Below, piece after piece: positions 21,879-23,826 of a DNA stretch of 23,826 bases (position 1 is the first letter of the stretch; every line of letters starts with the position of its first letter). Both the position numbers and the translations under genes were made by a program. The stretch comes from an uncultured Collinsella sp. (lineage in GTDB: Bacteria; Actinomycetota; Coriobacteriia; Coriobacteriales; Coriobacteriaceae): positions 1-23,826 of the forward strand of contig UQYA01000020.1 in assembly GCA_900545165.1 (NCBI GenBank), written 5' to 3'. The notes beneath the pieces are model-generated. The model saw only the letters and a list, made by a program, of their open reading frames with translations. It made no database searches and had not been told where the DNA came from.

Positions 21879-21945
21879 ATCGGTTAAGCTATCGAAGCGC
21901 TCCTGCTATGAACCGAAGTTCGTTGCAGAAACTACGCTCGAAACG

Positions 21946-23826
21946 CTACATCTGCTTGCGACGACGATCGCTCAGCGTCACACCAGCGGCCACGAGAGTG
22001 ATACCGCCGATGACGAACACCTCGCCCGCAAGAGCGGAGTCATCGCCAGTCTGGGCGAGCGCGGCCGACGTGGCCTTCTTCTTGGCGACAGGAGCCTTTG
22101 CAGCAGCCTGTGCAACCTGAGGCTTGGCCTGCGGCTCAGCCTTGGGATGATACTTGTCGTACTCGGCCTGCGCGGCAGCCAGGGCATCCTTGGCATCGCC
22201 AAGCTCAGCCAGCGCGGCGGCATAGGCGTCGTTGGCATCGGACAGCTTGGCATCGGCATCGCTCAGAGCAGCCTTGAGACCAGCGGCGGCATCGACGGCA
22301 GCCTTATAGCGAGCGTAGGCAGCGTTCAGCTTGACCAGCTTCTCGTTGCCCGTCGTGCCCGCGGCAAGGGATGCCTTGTGATCGACAGCCTCAAGATCGG
22401 CCTTGAGTGCCTCATCGCTGGCAAGCTCGGCCTTGGCCTTGACGATCTCGAAGTTCGCATCGACGACGGCTTCGTTGGCGGCCTCGAGCTGCTTCTGGGC
22501 ATCGGCGACACTGGCCACGGCAGCGTCATAGGCGGTCTTGGCGTCGTCGACCGCCTTCTGAGCGCCGGCGAAGCGCTCGAAGGCCTTGTTTGCACCGGCC
22601 AGCTCGCCCTCGGCAGCCTTGACCTTCGCCTGTGCGTCGGACAGGGCCTGCGTCTTGGCGGCAACTGCCTGCTTGGCGTCCGAAAGAGCGGTCGCGGCCT
22701 GGACATCTGCGGCCTGGGCCTTGTCTACACCAGCCTGGGCGGCATCGTCGGCCTTCTTTGCCTCGTCAAGCGAGCCCTGCTTATTCGCAAGGTCCGCCTG
22801 GGCGGCATCGCGCTTGGCAGCAAGGTCCTTGACCGAAGCCGTGGCGTTGCCATACGCCTCATTGGCCTGTTCGGACTTTGCCTTGGCGGCATCGCGGGCG
22901 CTGCGAGCCTTCGCCTTTCGAGCAGCGGCCTCGGCTGCCTTCGTCTTGCTGTCAGCAAGCGTGGCGTTTGCCTTATCGAGAGCCGCCTGGGCAGTAGCGG
23001 CCTCGGACTTGGCGGCATCGAGATTCTGCTTGAGGGACTCGATGTCGATTCCGCCGAGTGCGTCCTTCGCTGCGTCGTATGCCGTCTTCGCGGCGGCGGT
23101 GCCGGACTTAGCCTTCTCGTACTCGCCCTTGGCGGTGTTCACGTTCGTGTCGGCCGCGGTATAGGCGTCGCGTGCGGAATCCTTTTTATTGACGGCAGCG
23201 TAGTAGGCATTGCTGGTTGAACCGTAATTCTTCTGCGCCTCTGCCAGCTTATTCTGCAGCTGCTTCAGCTGCTCCTTCTGCTCCTGCGTGCCGCCTGCAT
23301 TGTAGGCGGAAGCGATGTAGTCGTTGACGAGCTTCTTGAACTCGGAGACAGTGAAATCCTTCTGCCCCGTGCTCCCGCTATAGTCGAAAACGGTTACCTC
23401 GGAATCGGTATTCTTACCGCTACCGGTCGCGATGCCGATAGCCTTCGCGCCGGCATCGATGATGTTTAGATAGTGCCCGCACTCATGGTAGATGCTGTTG
23501 TAGTGCTGGTAGATATAGTAGGAATCATATCGATGGCTTCCAAGTGCGTCACCATACTGCTCGACGTACTTATCGAACGCCTTTTTCTCCTGGGTGTAGA
23601 GACCGGTATATGGCCAGCCAAGCGTATCCTCGGTCTCGCCTCCGGTGTATGCTCCGCCGCCGCCTGCAAGATTCTCACCTTGATCGAAATAGCAGTTCGA
23701 GTGTCCCCAGATGTTCGATGAATATGATGTATTGAGGGCGGCTGCCGCAGTCATGCGGAGGCTGACGCTAAGCTCAGACTGGCCGTTCGCCTTGCGGAGG
23801 CTGTTCTGGGTATCGAGGTATGTCAG
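21946..23826 (-). CDS. CAP-domain, coiled-coil, sortase-anchored surface protein, cut by the right edge
   Basis: The frame is open to the right edge; 626 residues are visible and the N-terminus, expected to hold a signal peptide, is outside. Visible residues 1-135 look like a CAP/SCP-like domain: WGHSN (H42), GENLAGGGG (E51), and YHECGHYLNIIDAGAKAIGIATG (H118), with the GENLA and GHYLN motifs typical of bacterial CAP proteins. About 165-555 is a long Ala-, Lys-, Glu- and Asp-rich coiled coil. The end has a Pro/Ala/Lys linker, LAQTG (590-594), a hydrophobic segment and RRRKQM, which is a sortase signal. LAxTG is the form preferred by actinobacterial class E sortases. The first part also resembles the SEC10/PgrA surface-exclusion type. 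Likely a wall-bound adhesin or host- or matrix-binding protein (inference). Confidence 0.87.
   Translation of the reverse strand: MTYLDTQNSLRKANGQSELSVSLRMTAAAALNTSYSSNIWGHSNCYFDQGENLAGGGGAYTGGETEDTLGWPYTGLYTQEKKAFDKYVEQYGDALGSHRYDSYYIYQHYNSIYHECGHYLNIIDAGAKAIGIATGSGKNTDSEVTVFDYSGSTGQKDFTVSEFKKLVNDYIASAYNAGGTQEQKEQLKQLQNKLAEAQKNYGSTSNAYYAAVNKKDSARDAYTAADTNVNTAKGEYEKAKSGTAAAKTAYDAAKDALGGIDIESLKQNLDAAKSEAATAQAALDKANATLADSKTKAAEAAARKAKARSARDAAKAKSEQANEAYGNATASVKDLAAKRDAAQADLANKQGSLDEAKKADDAAQAGVDKAQAADVQAATALSDAKQAVAAKTQALSDAQAKVKAAEGELAGANKAFERFAGAQKAVDDAKTAYDAAVASVADAQKQLEAANEAVVDANFEIVKAKAELASDEALKADLEAVDHKASLAAGTTGNEKLVKLNAAYARYKAAVDAAAGLKAALSDADAKLSDANDAYAAALAELGDAKDALAAAQAEYDKYHPKAEPQAKPQVAQAAAKAPVAKKKATSAALAQTGDDSALAGEVFVIGGITLVAAGVTLSDRRRKQM

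Overview
The window looks like chromosome from a high-GC, Gram-positive gut actinobacterium of the class Coriobacteriia, most likely Collinsella or a close relative. This is an inference. It rests on GC-rich codon use, an ECF riboflavin transporter, an AmaP/DUF2273/Asp23 envelope-stress set, a DUF6020-type membrane protein, a sortase substrate with an LA-x-TG motif (the form used by actinobacterial class E sortases), and the intergenic repeats. No rRNA, tRNA, CRISPR array, intact insertion sequence or prophage was seen.

Left part (1-5.1 kb). A riboflavin uptake operon runs leftward: FMN riboswitch, ribU, then an ECF ATPase cut by the left edge. ribU and the ATPase overlap by 4 bases. Next comes a lone plus-strand NYN-domain gene, lower in GC than its surroundings, with its own terminator. 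After it lies the leftward groES-groEL operon, which has no visible CIRCE or HAIR operator but has a palindrome over its probable -10 box.

Centre (5.1-9.4 kb). About 920 bases between groES and the next gene carry no convincing protein gene but much structure: a 40-bp inverted repeat inside a 211-bp nested hairpin, a plus-strand terminator-like hairpin, and a second pair of inverted 26-mers. This is the best place to look for an undescribed RNA or mobile element. Beyond it, a YtcJ-type amidohydrolase and an M20 amidohydrolase diverge from a shared promoter region.

Right part (9.4-23.8 kb). Leftward genes encode a zinc-ribbon membrane protein, a YitT-family protein, the amaP-DUF2273-asp23 operon, YebC, a DUF6020-type membrane protein, Lgt, a NifU-domain Fe-S scaffold, dCMP deaminase and type III pantothenate kinase (CoaX). 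Most of these transcription units have their own hairpin terminators. A rightward OPT-family peptide transporter diverges from coaX. At the right edge is a leftward CAP-domain, coiled-coil, wall-anchored surface protein, cut by the window.

Most genes are housekeeping or envelope functions: cofactor uptake and synthesis, chaperonin, lipoprotein maturation, envelope stress. The unusual signal is mainly intergenic. Besides the 5.2-5.75 kb structures, there is a family of short hairpins with a CCTGTYCC-like core that abut stop codons and look like REP elements. All functions are assigned from sequence motifs by eye; no database search was run.
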